From: [Eubacterium] saphenum
Lineage (GTDB): Bacteria; Bacillota; Clostridia; Oscillospirales; Ruminococcaceae
Length of the DNA: 5,466 nt
Direction of reading: 5' to 3'
Assembly (NCBI GenBank): GCA_004555635.1
Contig: SFHN01000098.1
Location: 1 to 5,466, forward strand
Below the pieces are notes generated by a model. It saw only the letters and a program-made list of their open reading frames with translations, had not been told where the DNA came from and searched no databases. Shown here in pieces: positions 4,463 through 5,466 of the stretch. A program made the translations under genes and the position numbers. Each line of letters opens with the position of its first letter. Position 1 is the stretch's first letter.

Positions 4463-5466
4463 TTACCTGAGCGATTCGATTAACTCCCACGCTTCGCTTA
4501 CGTCCGTGGCATATATTGTCACGACATAACCGTTGTGCATAAACCGAATTCTTGTCTGCGAAGTAATCTTATCGGGCGGCGCGAGATTCAGCACCTGCTC
4601 CTTGGTGATGTCCTCAAGGGAAACGGTACAATCTTGCAGAGTATAGTAATCAGGCTCCGCGTCAATGCACCAATGGATTTCCGTGCAGCCGTTTTCGCCG
4701 ACGGAATATTCGCCGTTTTGCACCTGCTCCTCTGCAACGCTTGAATAATAATGCCCTTCAAATGCAACGGGGGTTCCGTTTTTCAGCGAAACGGTAGTTT
4801 CCCCCCGAACAAAGCCGTGCGCGCCGAAATCAGGCAAAAGCTCCGAAAACGCGTCGGGCGCTTCATCGAGAGTTGTATAGGTGTACTCTGCCCCGTTTTC
4901 CATAGCAAACTGCGAGAAATCCAAAGGGTGCTCCCAAAACCATTCGTACAGCTCAACCACCGCTTCATAGCTGTCGAGAAAAGAGCCTGAAATCTGATAC
5001 CACCCGTGCTCGTTCTTAAACGTGATGGTTTTCTCCCGATTTTCTCCGCCTTTTGCGACAATCTGCACGCCGTCGCGCTCCGTCACCGTTACTGCAGGCT
5101 CGATTATGTTCCCCTTTTCGTCAACCTCGATACAAATGCAGTCCTCGATAAACTTCACCTCATCAAAGCCCGCCGTTACAGACAAATCGCTGTAATGCTT
5201 CAGCCCGTCCGCGTCCCGCCTGTGCCAGGACATTGTAATCGACTGAAAAGACCCGTCGTTATCGTAGTAAGCAACAGCGTTAAACAGCGGGTGCGTTTCG
5301 ATTGTCGGGATTGCATTGTTCTCCTCATACATTTTTCGGTTGTCGGAAAAAAATCTGCTGCCGAAAAAAATCACATCAGCGTCCGCTATGCTGTCCGCAG
5401 AAGCTTCCCCGTTGCTTCCGCCCGAATGCCTGAAATATTCCTTAGCGGTAAAGGACGGGTTCCACG
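4463..5466 (-). CDS. Protein of unknown function (N-terminus outside window)
   Basis: On the minus strand the frame ends with TAA at 4465-4463 and stays open to the right edge, giving more than 330 codons. A GTG at 5374 is not the start: the 30 codons before it read as ordinary protein (WNPSFTAKEYFRHSGG, then a Ser/Ala/Asp-rich linker) and no binding site precedes it. I do not recognise the family. The protein is acidic and rich in Tyr, Trp and Phe, with alternating beta-strand-like stretches. An aromatic patch, LYEWFWEHPLDF, lies mid-protein, and the C-terminus reads RIRFMHNGYVVTIYATDVSE followed by a short helix. No membrane segment is visible in the part seen. A signal peptide or lipobox could lie upstream; many clostridial proteins of this texture are secreted lipoproteins, but that is a guess. 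It converges on the GH127 remnant and shares its terminator. Confidence 0.7.
   Translation of the reverse strand, partial: WNPSFTAKEYFRHSGGSNGEASADSIADADVIFFGSRFFSDNRKMYEENNAIPTIETHPLFNAVAYYDNDGSFQSITMSWHRRDADGLKHYSDLSVTAGFDEVKFIEDCICIEVDEKGNIIEPAVTVTERDGVQIVAKGGENREKTITFKNEHGWYQISGSFLDSYEAVVELYEWFWEHPLDFSQFAMENGAEYTYTTLDEAPDAFSELLPDFGAHGFVRGETTVSLKNGTPVAFEGHYYSSVAEEQVQNGEYSVGENGCTEIHWCIDAEPDYYTLQDCTVSLEDITKEQVLNLAPPDKITSQTRIRFMHNGYVVTIYATDVSEAWELIESLR

Noticed and set aside
5372..5374. GTG as the start of the minus-strand gene
   Set aside because: The frame continues openly to the window edge with normal protein-like codons and no ribosome binding site precedes the GTG.

Overview
The window looks like chromosomal DNA from a Gram-positive anaerobe of the class Clostridia, most likely a Ruminococcus-like member of the Oscillospiraceae. 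The reasons are strong AGGAGG-type ribosome binding sites, short gaps, a zinc-ribbon/coiled-coil protein and a TerD protein of kinds common there, and a remnant of a plant-polysaccharide enzyme. This placement is inference; no rRNA or other marker gene is present.

Left part (1-2784, all + strand): the end of a coiled-coil zinc-ribbon protein, cut by the window edge, is followed by a terminator-like hairpin. Then come galT (galactose-1-phosphate uridylyltransferase), terD (calcium-binding TerD-family stress protein), a 44-residue single-pass membrane microprotein whose ribosome binding site overlaps the terD stop codon, and ybaK (Cys-tRNA(Pro) deacylase). Spacing suggests that galT, terD and the microprotein are co-transcribed, perhaps with ybaK. 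The three recognisable functions (sugar use, stress response, translation quality control) do not form one pathway.

Middle (2785-3633, + strand): a 132-base gap holds two stem-loops and a short direct repeat. It is followed by a DUF5131 (Gp37/Gp68-like, radical-SAM-like) gene of lower G+C and different codon choice, a plausible accessory gene. No TcmP-type partner is in view.

Right part (3634-4395, + strand): a decayed GH127 beta-L-arabinofuranosidase. It has lost about the first 200 residues. It also has an in-frame internal deletion removing the region with the two adjacent zinc-ligand cysteines, yet the frame is still open. A 15-bp bidirectional terminator then separates it from a convergent minus-strand gene of unknown function that runs off the right edge.

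I see no CRISPR array, tRNA, rRNA, insertion sequence or defence cluster. The best candidates for something undescribed are the terD-coupled microprotein and the DUF5131 gene with its extra cysteine. Neither amounts to a demonstrated new system.
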